Assembly: GCA_049323795.1 (NCBI GenBank)
Contig: JBMOOH010000005.1
Location: 148,072 to 212,071 of the forward strand
From: JAOADN01 sp049323795
Lineage (GTDB): Bacteria > Pseudomonadota > Alphaproteobacteria > Rhodobacterales > Rhodobacteraceae
Direction of reading: 5' to 3'
DNA length: 64,000 nucleotides
Shown one piece after another: positions 33,191-43,630 of this stretch. The stretch's first letter is position 1; each line of letters begins with the position of its first letter. A model generated the notes under the pieces. It did no database searches and was not told the DNA's origin. It saw only the letters and a list, made by a program, of their open reading frames with translations. Made by a program: the position numbers and the translations under genes.

Positions 33191-34540
33191 ATGGCCGTCG
33201 CATTGATCGTCCTCGCCGCGGGGCTCGGCACCCGGATGAATTCCGACCTGCCGAAGGTGCTTCACCGTCTCGCCGGCGCCCCGCTCCTGCACCACGCGCT
33301 CCGCTCGGGTGCGTCGCTTGCGCCCGACCGCACCGTTGTCGTCGCGGGCCATGGGGCCGAAGCCGTCTCGGCCGCGGCGAAAGCCCGGGACGACGCGGTC
33401 GAGATCGTGGTCCAGCCCGAGCAGAAGGGCACCGGCCATGCCGTCGCCTGCGCGCTGCCCGCGCTTCGGGGCTTTGCCGGCACGGCGGTCGTGCTTTATG
33501 GCGACACGCCCTTCCTCACGTCCGAGACCCTTGCGAAACTGGCCTCGTCGGCGGCGGACGTGACCTTCCTCGGCTTCCGCGCCGAAGACCCGGGGCGCTA
33601 TGGCCGGCTCGTCACCGATGGCGACGAGCTTCTGCGGATCGTCGAGTTCAAGGACGCATCCGCGTCCGAGCGTGCCATCACGCTCTGCAGCTCGGGCGTC
33701 CTCGCCTGCGACGCGGGGCTTCTGGCCACGCTCGTCGGGCAGTTGAAGAACGACAACGCGGCAGGCGAATACTACCTGACCGATATCGTCGCCCTCGCCC
33801 GGGCCGCGGGGAAATCCGCGACCGTCGTCACCTGCCCGGAATCCGAAACCCTCGGCATCGACAGCCGCGAGGGGCTGGCGCGGGCCGAGGCGATCTTCCA
33901 GTCCCGCGCCCGGGCGGGGGCGCTCGACAACGGCGTGACCCTGATCGCCCCCGACACCGTCCATTTCGCCTTCGATACCGAGGTGGGCCGCGACGCCGTC
34001 ATCCACCAGAACGTGGTCTTCGGCCCCGGCGTCACCATCGAATCCGGCGCCGAGATCCTTCCCTTCTGTCACCTCGAAGGCTGCCACGTCTCGACCGGCG
34101 CCCGTGTCGGCCCCTTCGCCCGCCTCCGCCCCGGCGCGGAACTGGGCGAGGACGTGCATGTCGGCAACTTCGTCGAGGTGAAGAACGCCACGCTCGACAC
34201 CGGGGTGAAGGCGAACCACCTGACCTATCTCGGCGACGCGCATGTGGGCGAGGGCACGAACATCGGGGCGGGCACGGTTACCTGCAACTACGACGGGGTG
34301 ATGAAGCACCAGACCGTCATCGGCAAGCGCGCCTTCATCGGGTCGGACACGATGCTCGTGGCACCCGTCCGCGTGGGCGACGACGCGATGACGGCCACGG
34401 GCGCGGTCATCACCGGGGACGTGCCCGACGCGGCGCTCGCCATCGCGCGGGCGGACCAGGTGAACAAGCCGGGCCTTGCCGTGCGGCTGATGGAAAGGCT
34501 CCGCGCCGAAAAGGCGCGCCGGGCCGAGGGTGACAGCTAG
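33191..34540 (+). CDS. glmU: Bifunctional GlcN-1-P acetyltransferase / UDP-GlcNAc pyrophosphorylase
   Basis: 449 aa cytoplasmic enzyme making UDP-GlcNAc for peptidoglycan and lipopolysaccharide. The N-terminal uridyltransferase domain has LAAGLGTRMNSDLPK (8-22); the C-terminal left-handed beta-helix is built of hexapeptide repeats (VGPFARLRPGAELGEDVHVG) and carries the acetyltransferase site with CNYDG. ATG at 33191 behind GAAGGG; the stop TAG abuts the glmS ATG directly. Confidence 0.97.
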   Translation: MAVALIVLAAGLGTRMNSDLPKVLHRLAGAPLLHHALRSGASLAPDRTVVVAGHGAEAVSAAAKARDDAVEIVVQPEQKGTGHAVACALPALRGFAGTAVVLYGDTPFLTSETLAKLASSAADVTFLGFRAEDPGRYGRLVTDGDELLRIVEFKDASASERAITLCSSGVLACDAGLLATLVGQLKNDNAAGEYYLTDIVALARAAGKSATVVTCPESETLGIDSREGLARAEAIFQSRARAGALDNGVTLIAPDTVHFAFDTEVGRDAVIHQNVVFGPGVTIESGAEILPFCHLEGCHVSTGARVGPFARLRPGAELGEDVHVGNFVEVKNATLDTGVKANHLTYLGDAHVGEGTNIGAGTVTCNYDGVMKHQTVIGKRAFIGSDTMLVAPVRVGDDAMTATGAVITGDVPDAALAIARADQVNKPGLAVRLMERLRAEKARRAEGDS

Positions 34541-36355
<1,815 letters not shown>

Positions 36356-36530
36356 CACGTTCAGTGCTTTCCGGCGGGAATGGGGCCATCGGCCGAAGCC
36401 CGGCGTTCCGGGTCAGCATGGATCAACGGAACCCGGATGCGCCACGGTGTCCGACCTGGTCAGGGCCGGTGCGGAAAGAGGCCGGGAAGTACCTCCCCCC
36501 ATTTTTCGGTCTGCAAATATCCCGGGGAGC

Positions 36531-36551
36531 GTGAGGGGCAGCGCCCCTCAC
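36531..36551. other. Perfect 9-bp hairpin between glmS and moaA
   Basis: GTGAGGGGC-AGC-GCCCCTCAC, preceded by an AT-rich segment (TTTTTCGGTCTGCAAATATC). It is the most obvious structure in the 246-bp glmS-moaA spacer and might end the glmS transcript. GGGGCAGCGCCCC cores are common in Rhodobacterales spacers. Confidence 0.6.
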
Positions 36552-36601
36552 CCCTTCCCTCGCCGCGTGCGGTGCGCCCCCCCGAAGCCTACCTTCCCCC
36601 C

Positions 36602-37627
36602 ATGACGCTCGACCAGCCCACGCGCCCCACACCTCTCATCGACCCCTTCCTCCGGCCGATCAGCTACCTGCGCGTCTCGGTCACCGACCGCTGCGACTTC
36701 CGCTGCACCTACTGCATGACCGAGCACATGACCTTCCTGCCGAAGAAGGACCTGCTGACGCTCGAGGAGCTTGACCGCCTCTCCTCCGCCTTCATCCGGC
36801 TCGGCGTCCGCAAGCTCCGCATCACCGGCGGCGAGCCGCTCGTCCGGCGCGACATCCTCACCTTCTTCCGCGCCGTGTCGCGGCACCTCGCAAGCGGGGC
36901 GCTCGACGAACTGACGCTCACCACCAACGGCTCGCAACTCGCGAAACATGCCGGGGAGCTCGCGAGCTGCGGCATCCGCCGCATCAACGTCTCGCTCGAC
37001 ACGCTCGACCCCGTGAAATTCCAGGCCATCACCCGCTGGGGCAAACTCGCCCCTGTCCTCGAGGGCATTATGGCCGCCAGGGCCGCGGGCATGCGCATCA
37101 AGATCAACACCGTCGCGCTCAGGGGCTTCAACGAGGACGAGGTCTTCCCGATCCTCGACTGGTGCGCCACGAACGACCACGACCTGACCTTCATCGAGGT
37201 CATGCCGATGGGCGAGATGGGCGAGGAGATGCGGCTCGACCAGTACTGGTCGCTGAAGGACGTCCGCGCCCGCCTCGGCAAGCGCTTCACGCTCACCGAC
37301 CTGACCGACCGCACCGGCGGCCCCGCCCGCTACGTGCGCATCGAGGAGACGGGCCAGAAGGTCGGCTTCATCACCCCCCTCACCCACAACTTCTGCGAAT
37401 CCTGCAACCGCGTCCGCGTCACCTGCACGGGCGAGATCTTCATGTGCCTCGGGCAGGAGGACAAGGCCGACCTGCGGGCGCCGCTGCGTGCCGGCCCCGA
37501 CGACCGGATGCTCGACGACGCCATCCGCGCCGCCATCGCGCGCAAGCCCAGGGGCCACGACTTCGACTATTCGCGGCAGCGGGTGGCCGGGCAGGTCAGC
37601 CGGCACATGAGCCACACGGGGGGGTGA
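36602..37627 (+). CDS. moaA: GTP 3,8-cyclase MoaA (molybdopterin synthesis)
   Basis: 341 aa radical-SAM enzyme starting molybdenum cofactor synthesis. The SAM cluster ligands are Cys31, Cys35 and Cys38 (CDFRCTYCM). The second, substrate-binding cluster uses CESCNRVRVTCTGEIFMCLG near the C-terminus, and the protein ends in the double glycine (SHTGG) needed by MoaA. ATG at 36602; an upstream in-frame extension is Pro/Arg-rich and rejected. No other moa gene is adjacent. Confidence 0.95.
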   Translation: MTLDQPTRPTPLIDPFLRPISYLRVSVTDRCDFRCTYCMTEHMTFLPKKDLLTLEELDRLSSAFIRLGVRKLRITGGEPLVRRDILTFFRAVSRHLASGALDELTLTTNGSQLAKHAGELASCGIRRINVSLDTLDPVKFQAITRWGKLAPVLEGIMAARAAGMRIKINTVALRGFNEDEVFPILDWCATNDHDLTFIEVMPMGEMGEEMRLDQYWSLKDVRARLGKRFTLTDLTDRTGGPARYVRIEETGQKVGFITPLTHNFCESCNRVRVTCTGEIFMCLGQEDKADLRAPLRAGPDDRMLDDAIRAAIARKPRGHDFDYSRQRVAGQVSRHMSHTGG

Positions 37628-37634
37628 GCCGCGG

Positions 37635-37675
37635 TCCCGGGCGAAGTCCGGGATCGGACGCTCCGGTGGAGCGTC
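37635..37675. other. Two hairpins behind moaA
   Basis: TCCCGG/CCGGGA with loop GCGAAGT (37635-37653), then GACGCTCC-GGT-GGAGCGTC with an 8-bp perfect stem (37657-37675). They start 8 bp after the moaA stop and may terminate it ahead of cydAB. No T-run. Confidence 0.55.
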
Positions 37676-37807
37676 GGAAGCGGCGAACGCCCGGAGCGCG
37701 AGCGAGGGGCCGGGCAGCCGCGGTCCGCCCCGCGACCCGCCGCCGCATCCGGGGTGACTTCGCGCGGACAGGGATTACCTTTCCGGCAGCGAACAGGAAA
37801 CACGCCA

Positions 37808-39181
37808 ATGGACCCTCTCCTTCTCTCCCGCATCCAGTTTGCGGCGAACATCTCGTTCCACATCCTCTTTCCGGCGATCACCATCGCGCTCGGCTGGGTG
37901 CTGCTCTTCTTCCGCCTGCGCTTTGCTGCAACGGGCGACCGGAAGTGGATGGATGCCTACATGTTCTGGGTGAAGGTCTTCGCCCTCTCCTTCGCGCTCG
38001 GGGTGGTGTCGGGCATCACGATGAGCTTCCAGTTCGGCACCAACTGGCCCGGCTTCATGAACACCGTCGGCAATGTCGCCGGCCCGCTTCTGGCCTACGA
38101 GGTCCTCACCGCCTTCTTCCTCGAGGCCGTGTTCCTCGGGATCATGCTCTTCGGTGCCTCGCGGGTGAAACCCTGGGTCCATGTGACGGCGACGGTGCTG
38201 GTCGCGTTCGGAACGACGATGAGCGCGTTCTGGATCATCGCCCTCAACTCATGGATGCACACGCCGCAGGGGTTCGAACTGCGGGACGGCGTGGTCTATG
38301 CGACCGACTGGTGGGCGATCATCTTCAATCCCTCGATGCCCTACCGGCTGACCCACATGCTCCTTGCCTCGGGCCTCACGGTCGCCTTTCTGGTGGCCGG
38401 CCTCTCGGCGTTCCGGATCCTGGTCGGCGACAGGTCCGAGGCCGTGCTGTCCACGATGAGGACCGGAACGGTGCTGGGGGCGATCCTCATCCCGCTGCAG
38501 ATCGTCGCCGGCGACGAGCAGGGGCTGAACACGCTGCAATACCAGCCCGCCAAGGTCGCGGCGATCGAGGCGAACTGGGAGACAGGGGGGAACGTGCCGC
38601 TCGTCCTCTTTGCGCTCCCCGACGAGGCGGCGCAGGAGAACCGTTTCGAGATCGGCATCCCGTCGCTCGCCTCGATCATCCTCAGGCGCAGTCCTGACGG
38701 CGTGGTGCCGGGTCTCAAGGACTTCGTGGCCGAGGACGGCACAGTCCTGTATCCCCCCGTCGCTCCCGTCTTCTTCAGTTTCCGCGTCATGGTCGGGACC
38801 GGCATCGCCATGCTCGCCGTGTCCTGGGCGGGCGTCTGGCTCCTGCGCCGCAGGGGGGCGGCCGCGATGCCGCGGTCATGGCTCTTCGTTGCGGTCGGCA
38901 TGACCTTCTCGGGATGGCTCGCCACCCTTGCGGGCTGGTACACGACCGAGATCGGCCGCCAGCCCTGGCTGGTGCAGGGCCTGCTGACCACCGAGGCCGC
39001 GCTTGGCCCGGTGCCGCCGGCGATGGTCCTCTCGACGCTCCTGGCCTACATCGCGCTCTATGCGCTTCTCCTCGGGGCCTACATCTGGGTGATCTTCGCC
39101 CTCGCCCGGAAGGCCGCGAAAGGCGAGCCGGCACCCGATCCGGCCGGAGCGCCCACCCACGCGACCTTCCCTGCGGAGTGA
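37808..39181 (+). CDS. cydA: Cytochrome bd-type ubiquinol oxidase subunit I
   Basis: 457 aa, about nine transmembrane helices; binds hemes and oxidises ubiquinol, giving oxygen reduction at low oxygen or with cyanide/NO present. ISRIQFAANISFHILFPAIT-like N-terminal sequence with the heme-ligand His, and GWYTTEIGRQPWLVQGLLTT near the C-terminus, are signatures. Length is that of short Q-loop (CIO-like) enzymes (inference). ATG at 37808 behind AGGAAA. Confidence 0.93.
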   Translation: MDPLLLSRIQFAANISFHILFPAITIALGWVLLFFRLRFAATGDRKWMDAYMFWVKVFALSFALGVVSGITMSFQFGTNWPGFMNTVGNVAGPLLAYEVLTAFFLEAVFLGIMLFGASRVKPWVHVTATVLVAFGTTMSAFWIIALNSWMHTPQGFELRDGVVYATDWWAIIFNPSMPYRLTHMLLASGLTVAFLVAGLSAFRILVGDRSEAVLSTMRTGTVLGAILIPLQIVAGDEQGLNTLQYQPAKVAAIEANWETGGNVPLVLFALPDEAAQENRFEIGIPSLASIILRRSPDGVVPGLKDFVAEDGTVLYPPVAPVFFSFRVMVGTGIAMLAVSWAGVWLLRRRGAAAMPRSWLFVAVGMTFSGWLATLAGWYTTEIGRQPWLVQGLLTTEAALGPVPPAMVLSTLLAYIALYALLLGAYIWVIFALARKAAKGEPAPDPAGAPTHATFPAE

Positions 39182-39187
39182 CCGGCG

Positions 39188-40195
39188 ATGAACCCCTTCG
39201 ATCCCGCGACCCTGCCCCTTGTCTTCGCCGGCCTCCTCGGCCTTTCGATCCTGATCTACGTCGTGCTCGACGGCTTCGACCTCGGCGTCGGCATCCTGCT
39301 TCCCCAGGCGCGGGGCGACGAGGAACGCGACACGATGATCGCCTCGATCGGCCCCTTCTGGGATGCCAACGAAACCTGGCTCGTCCTGGCGATCGGCATC
39401 CTTCTGGTGGCCTTTCCGGCGGCCCACGGCGAGATCCTCGGCGCGCTCTACCTTCCCGTCGCGGTGATGCTGATCGGGCTGATCCTGCGCGGGGTCGCCT
39501 TCGAGTTCAGGGTCAAGGCCCCCGCCGGGCAGAAGGCGCTCTGGGACCGCTGCTTCTTCGGCGGAAGCCTTGCCGCCGCTCTGGCGCAGGGCTTCATGCT
39601 CGGGCTCTACGTCATGGGGCTGGACTGGACGCCCTGGAACGTCGCGTTTGCCGCTTTGACGGCCGTCAGCCTCGCCGTTGCCTACTCGTTCATCGGCGCT
39701 TCATGGCTGATCGTGAAGACGGACGGTCTCTTGCAGGACGCGGCGATCACCTGGGCGAGGCGGGCGCTGGCGGGGGTGATCGTGGGTCTGGCCGCCATAT
39801 CTGCGGCCACGCCCCTCGTCAGCGCCCGGATCTTCGACAAATGGTTCGCCTGGCCCGAGGTTCTGCTGCTTTCGCCGCTGCCGGTCGCATCGGCGGCTCT
39901 TGTCGCCCTGATCCGGGTGTGGCTCGGGCGGCTGGCAGATGATCCGCACCGGCAGGCATGGCTGCCGTTCGCCGCGGCGACGGTCCTCTTCGCACTGGGC
40001 TTCGTCGGAATGGCCTATTCGTTCTACCCGTACATCGTTCCCGACAGGATCACGATCGCCGAGGCCGCCAGCGCGCCCGAAAGCCTCGCCATCATCCTCT
40101 GGGGCGTCATCTTCGTCCTGCCCGCGATCATCGCCTACACCGCGCTGAGCTATGTCATCTTCCGGGGCAAGGCAAAGAGGCTGAGCTACGACTAG
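39188..40195 (+). CDS. cydB: Cytochrome bd-type ubiquinol oxidase subunit II
   Basis: 335 aa, about eight transmembrane helices; partner of CydA. LDGFDLGVGILLPQARGDEE and FWDANETWLVLAIGILLVAF are the family signature. It follows cydA by 6 bp. No cydX-like short frame follows, and no cydDC is in the window. The TAG stop shares the tetranucleotide CTAG with the stop of the convergent methyltransferase gene. Confidence 0.95.
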   Translation: MNPFDPATLPLVFAGLLGLSILIYVVLDGFDLGVGILLPQARGDEERDTMIASIGPFWDANETWLVLAIGILLVAFPAAHGEILGALYLPVAVMLIGLILRGVAFEFRVKAPAGQKALWDRCFFGGSLAAALAQGFMLGLYVMGLDWTPWNVAFAALTAVSLAVAYSFIGASWLIVKTDGLLQDAAITWARRALAGVIVGLAAISAATPLVSARIFDKWFAWPEVLLLSPLPVASAALVALIRVWLGRLADDPHRQAWLPFAAATVLFALGFVGMAYSFYPYIVPDRITIAEAASAPESLAIILWGVIFVLPAIIAYTALSYVIFRGKAKRLSYD

Positions 40196-40911
40196 GCGGC
40201 GACCGGATCGGCGGTGAGGACGAAGACCCAGACATCGAGCCCCTTGTTGCTCTTCGGCCCGAGTTCCATGATCCCGGCCAGCCGGAAGTGACCTTGTCCC
40301 CACTTGAACAGGAGATAGGGCATGCACATGGGGTGCGCGCCGAACGGGTCCATCTCGGACGCGCCCTGGGGGGAATGGGCCATCGTGTGTTCGATGTAGA
40401 TGCGGCCCCCCGGCGCCAGTTGCTTCGACCAGGACCGGAGCGCCCTGTCGGGCTCCATCGCCTGATCGAGCGAGTTCGTGTAGATGAAGTCGAACCTTCC
40501 GGCCCAGTCGGGGTTTTCCTCGTGGAAGTCCCAGACGACCATGTTCGGGAACTGCGTCGCGGTTTCGGAAATGTCGGTCCCCAGCATCTCGGCGCCGGTC
40601 AGCCTGCCGAGCGCCTGCACCTCCCAGCCGTTCCGCGCGCCGTGGCAGAGGCCGCGCTTCGGCTCGGGGACGTGCCGCTTCAGGTCGTCCACGATCGCCC
40701 GCAGCGTTCCCTCGTCGGCCCAGACCTGGTCGAGCTTGCGCTTGTTGTGGTGGATCTGCGTCTGCCGGTATTCCTCGTATCCCCCGGCGTAGCGGTGCAG
40801 ATAGACCATCTCTCCGTCGTGCTTCTTCTGGATGCGGAAGCCCCGGCCCGACTTGACCGTGGTATAGCCGAAGGGCTTGACGATCGCCCGCGTGATTTGT
40901 CTCAGCACCAT
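40192..40911 (-). CDS. Class I SAM-dependent methyltransferase
   Basis: 239 aa. A SAM-binding motif I is visible in CHGARNGWEVQAL followed by the acidic LGTDIS, then FDFIYTNSLDQAMEP and LAPGGRIYIEH as motifs II/III of a Rossmann methyltransferase. The substrate is unknown; the basic N-terminus and the HHNKRKLDQVW segment resemble methyltransferases found near polysaccharide genes, but that is weak evidence. It follows the small gene at 40918-41340 by 6 bp. Confidence 0.75.
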   Translation of the reverse strand: MVLRQITRAIVKPFGYTTVKSGRGFRIQKKHDGEMVYLHRYAGGYEEYRQTQIHHNKRKLDQVWADEGTLRAIVDDLKRHVPEPKRGLCHGARNGWEVQALGRLTGAEMLGTDISETATQFPNMVVWDFHEENPDWAGRFDFIYTNSLDQAMEPDRALRSWSKQLAPGGRIYIEHTMAHSPQGASEMDPFGAHPMCMPYLLFKWGQGHFRLAGIMELGPKSNKGLDVWVFVLTADPVAA

Positions 40912-40917
40912 GAGCCC

Positions 40918-41340
40918 CTATCCCTGTTCCCCGTTGTCCTGCGCCCGGCCCGCGCGGTCGGCCTTGCGGCGGACCAGCACGGACCGCAGGTCATGCATCG
41001 CAAGCAGAAGCGCATCCGTCACCTCTTCGAGCTGCGCGTCCGTCGCCTTGGCCTGCGCCCAGGCGGCCGTCAGGTTCATGTGGTCGATGGCGCGGTGGAT
41101 GTCGTCGATGTCGCGCCGGGCGAGAAGCTCGGTGCGGGCGGCGATCCAGTCGCGGATGGCGGACCGGTCCGCCTCTGACAGCACCCGGTCGCCGTGGGCC
41201 CTCACCTCGCCGCTGCGGACGTTGACGAGCGCGATCTGCTCCATCTCGATCCGGCGCTGCCGGTCCTCGGCCTCGACGCGGAAGACGGCTGCGCCGTTCT
41301 CGCGGACGCGGAAATAGTAGCGCGGAAGATCAGAGGGCAT
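40918..41340 (-). CDS. Conserved hypothetical protein
   Basis: 140 aa, no signal peptide or membrane helix. It begins with RYYFRVRENGAAVFRVEAED and continues with a helical region (TELLARRDIDDIHRAIDHMN). The N-terminus resembles the DUF6894-like RYYFDV/DGxxxxDxEG pattern of small alphaproteobacterial proteins, but I am not sure. ATG at 41340. Function unknown; probably cotranscribed with the methyltransferase. Confidence 0.65.
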   Translation of the reverse strand: MPSDLPRYYFRVRENGAAVFRVEAEDRQRRIEMEQIALVNVRSGEVRAHGDRVLSEADRSAIRDWIAARTELLARRDIDDIHRAIDHMNLTAAWAQAKATDAQLEEVTDALLLAMHDLRSVLVRRKADRAGRAQDNGEQG

Positions 41341-41383
41341 GTCGTCTTTCCGTGCCCCCGGACCAAGCCATTGCCGCTTCCCC

Positions 41384-42586
41384 TTACCGCAGCCCCGCAC
41401 AGAAGGTCTGGATGCGGCGGCAGGCCTCTTCCAGAACCTTGTCCGACGTAGCGTAGCTGACGCGGAAATTCGGGGAAAGGCCGAAGGCCGAACCGAAGAC
41501 GACGGCGACGCCCCGCTCTTCGAGGAGCGCGGTGGCGAAGGTTTCGTCGTCCTCGAGGAGGGTGCCGGCCGCGCTCGTCCTGCCGATGCAGTCCGAGATG
41601 TCGGGATAGACGTAGAAGGCGCCCTCGGGCCTCGGGCAGCGGATGCCCCTGGCCTGGTTCAGCATCGACACGACCAGGTCGCGGCGGCGCTGGAAGGCCC
41701 TGCGGAATTCGGGAAGGAAGTCCTGCGGGCCGTTCAGCGCCTCGAGCGCGGCATATTGCGCGACCGAGCAGGGGTTCGAGGTGGATTGCGACTGGATCGT
41801 CCCCATCGCCTTGATGAGATGGGCGGGGCCGCCCGCGTAGCCGATGCGCCAGCCGGTCATCGCGTAGGCCTTCGAGACGCCGTTGCAGGTGAGCGTGCGG
41901 TCGTAGAGGCCGGGTTCGGCCTGCGCGGGCGTCACGAACCGGAAATCGTCGAAGACGAGGTGTTCGTACATGTCGTCGGACATGACCCAGACATGGGGGT
42001 GCCGCATCAGCACGTCGGTCAGCGCCCTGAGTTCCGCCTGGGTATAGCCCGCGCCGGTCGGGTTCGAGGGCGAGTTGAAGATGAACCACTTGGCCTTCGG
42101 CGTGATCGCGGCTTCGAGCTGCGCGGCGGTAATCTTGAAGTTCGTCGCGATCCCGGCGGCCACGAACACCGGCGTGCCCCCCGCGAGCAGCACCATGTCG
42201 GGGTAGCTCACCCAGTAGGGGGCGGGGATGATGACCTCGTCGCCGGGGTTCAGCGTGGCCATGAGGGCGTTGTAGAGCACCTGCTTGCCGCCGGTCCCGA
42301 CCGTCACCTGGGCGGGCGTGTAGGTCAGCCCGTTCTCGCGCCTGAACTTCGCGCAGATCGCGGCCTTGAGTTCGGGGATGCCGTCGACGGCGGTGTATTT
42401 GGTCCTGCCCTCGTCGATCGCGCGCTTCGCCGCGTCCTTGATGTTCTGCGGCGTGTCGAAGTCGGGCTCGCCCGCGCCGAGGCCGATGACGTCGCGGCCC
42501 GCCGCCTGAAGCTCGCGCGCCTTGTTGGTGACGGCGATCGTGGCCGAGGGTTTGACGCGGGACAGCGTGTCGGACAGGAAGGCCAT
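41384..42586 (-). CDS. aspC: Pyridoxal-phosphate aspartate aminotransferase (class I)
   Basis: 400 aa, transfers the amino group between aspartate and 2-oxoglutarate. The PLP lysine is Lys239 in CNGVSKAYAMTGWRIGY; NSPSNPTGAGY and the Arg in NFRVSYA near the C-terminus complete the active site. This is the AAT-1b type, which in related bacteria may also accept prephenate or aromatic amino acids. ATG at 42586; divergent from sdhE. Confidence 0.92.
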   Translation of the reverse strand: MAFLSDTLSRVKPSATIAVTNKARELQAAGRDVIGLGAGEPDFDTPQNIKDAAKRAIDEGRTKYTAVDGIPELKAAICAKFRRENGLTYTPAQVTVGTGGKQVLYNALMATLNPGDEVIIPAPYWVSYPDMVLLAGGTPVFVAAGIATNFKITAAQLEAAITPKAKWFIFNSPSNPTGAGYTQAELRALTDVLMRHPHVWVMSDDMYEHLVFDDFRFVTPAQAEPGLYDRTLTCNGVSKAYAMTGWRIGYAGGPAHLIKAMGTIQSQSTSNPCSVAQYAALEALNGPQDFLPEFRRAFQRRRDLVVSMLNQARGIRCPRPEGAFYVYPDISDCIGRTSAAGTLLEDDETFATALLEERGVAVVFGSAFGLSPNFRVSYATSDKVLEEACRRIQTFCAGLR

Positions 42587-42679
42587 GCGCGGAACTCCGG
42601 TTTGCTCGGGAAGGCGGCCTGTCATATGACCGGGCCCGAAGCGGTGCAAGCCGCCAATTCGGGCGAAGGGATCCGACAG

Positions 42680-42946
42680 ATGACCGAACCCGCCGAGGCG
42701 CAGCTGAAACGGCTGAAGATCAGGGCGTGGCGGCGAGGCATGCGCGAGACGGATCTGGTGCTCGGCCCCTATGCGGATGCATGTCTCGCCGAGATGGACG
42801 GCGAGTCGCTGTCGGCCTTTGAGGCGCTCCTCGCGGAAAGCGACCAGGACATCCACGCCTGGGTCACCGGCGCCGCCGCCCCGCCGCCCCGGCATGCGCC
42901 TTTGGTCCGCACGCTGGCACGGTTCGCGCATCGCCGGCACCGGTGA
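42680..42946 (+). CDS. sdhE: FAD assembly factor SdhE (succinate dehydrogenase)
   Basis: 88 aa small helical protein that promotes covalent FAD attachment to SdhA. The RGMRETD segment is the conserved RGxxE flavinylation motif, followed by LGPYADACLAEMDGESLSAF. ATG at 42680 gives the family's normal length. It lies alone, away from sdh genes, as is usual in this group. Confidence 0.88.
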   Translation: MTEPAEAQLKRLKIRAWRRGMRETDLVLGPYADACLAEMDGESLSAFEALLAESDQDIHAWVTGAAAPPPRHAPLVRTLARFAHRRHR

Positions 42947-42980
42947 CCGGGCGAACCCGCCCGAATCTGCCGGGCGCCGC

Positions 42981-43009
42981 TTAACCGAACTTCAGCCTTT
43001 CCGTATGAT
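42981..43009 (+). promoter_or_regulatory. Candidate promoter of the LdtR-like regulator
   Basis: TTAACC (42981-42986), 17-bp spacer, TATGAT (43004-43009), 33 bp before the ATG of the MarR-family gene. A good -10 box in an otherwise very GC-rich region. Confidence 0.5.
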
Positions 43010-43041
43010 TTTCCTGCCGTAGGCTTCGGATCGGAGGGAAG

Positions 43042-43542
43042 ATGACCCAACATGCCGCGCTTGCGGACCCGGCGCGCCAGGGCGGGGTCCTGCCCGTCTA
43101 TCTCGACACGCTGTCGCTGGTCGAACGCCTGCACCGCCTTCTTCTCGACGTCATCAAGGACGAATTCGAGCGCGTGGGGATGATCGAGGTCAGTCCCGTC
43201 CAGGCCCTCCTGCTGTTCAACATCGGCGAGAACGAGGTGACCGCGGGCGAACTCAGGACCCGGGGCTACTACCAGGGCTCGAATGTCAGCTACAACCTCA
43301 AGAAGCTTGTCGAGGCCGGGTACATGCATCACCAGCGCTCCGAGGTGGATCGAAGGTCCGTCCGGGTCCGGCTGACGCCGAAGGGCCGCGCGGTCCGCGA
43401 TGCGGTGGCAGCGCTCTTCCGGCGGCACGCCGAGGGGATGGAGGCGAGGGGCGGTGTCGGGATCGAGGGGATCGAGCAGGTGACCCTCACCCTCCGCCGG
43501 ATGGAACGGTACTGGACGGATCAGATCCGATACATCTACTGA
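43042..43542 (+). CDS. MarR-family winged-helix regulator, LdtR-like
   Basis: 166 aa. A central winged helix-turn-helix is visible: EVTAGELRTRGYYQGSNVSY as the recognition region, then NLKKLVEAGYMHHQ and the wing EVDRRSVRVRLTPKG. This resembles LdtR of Liberibacter and Rhizobiales, which controls an L,D-transpeptidase and osmotic/cell-wall stress genes. No target gene is adjacent, so the regulon here is unknown. Confidence 0.8.
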   Translation: MTQHAALADPARQGGVLPVYLDTLSLVERLHRLLLDVIKDEFERVGMIEVSPVQALLLFNIGENEVTAGELRTRGYYQGSNVSYNLKKLVEAGYMHHQRSEVDRRSVRVRLTPKGRAVRDAVAALFRRHAEGMEARGGVGIEGIEQVTLTLRRMERYWTDQIRYIY

Positions 43543-43630
43543 CCGGCAGGGCCGTCCCCCCGCCCGGGGCGCCGCAGCCCGCGGCCGGGATCGCGTCGGG
43601 AACGCCCGGACATCCCCGGCGCCGGCGAGG

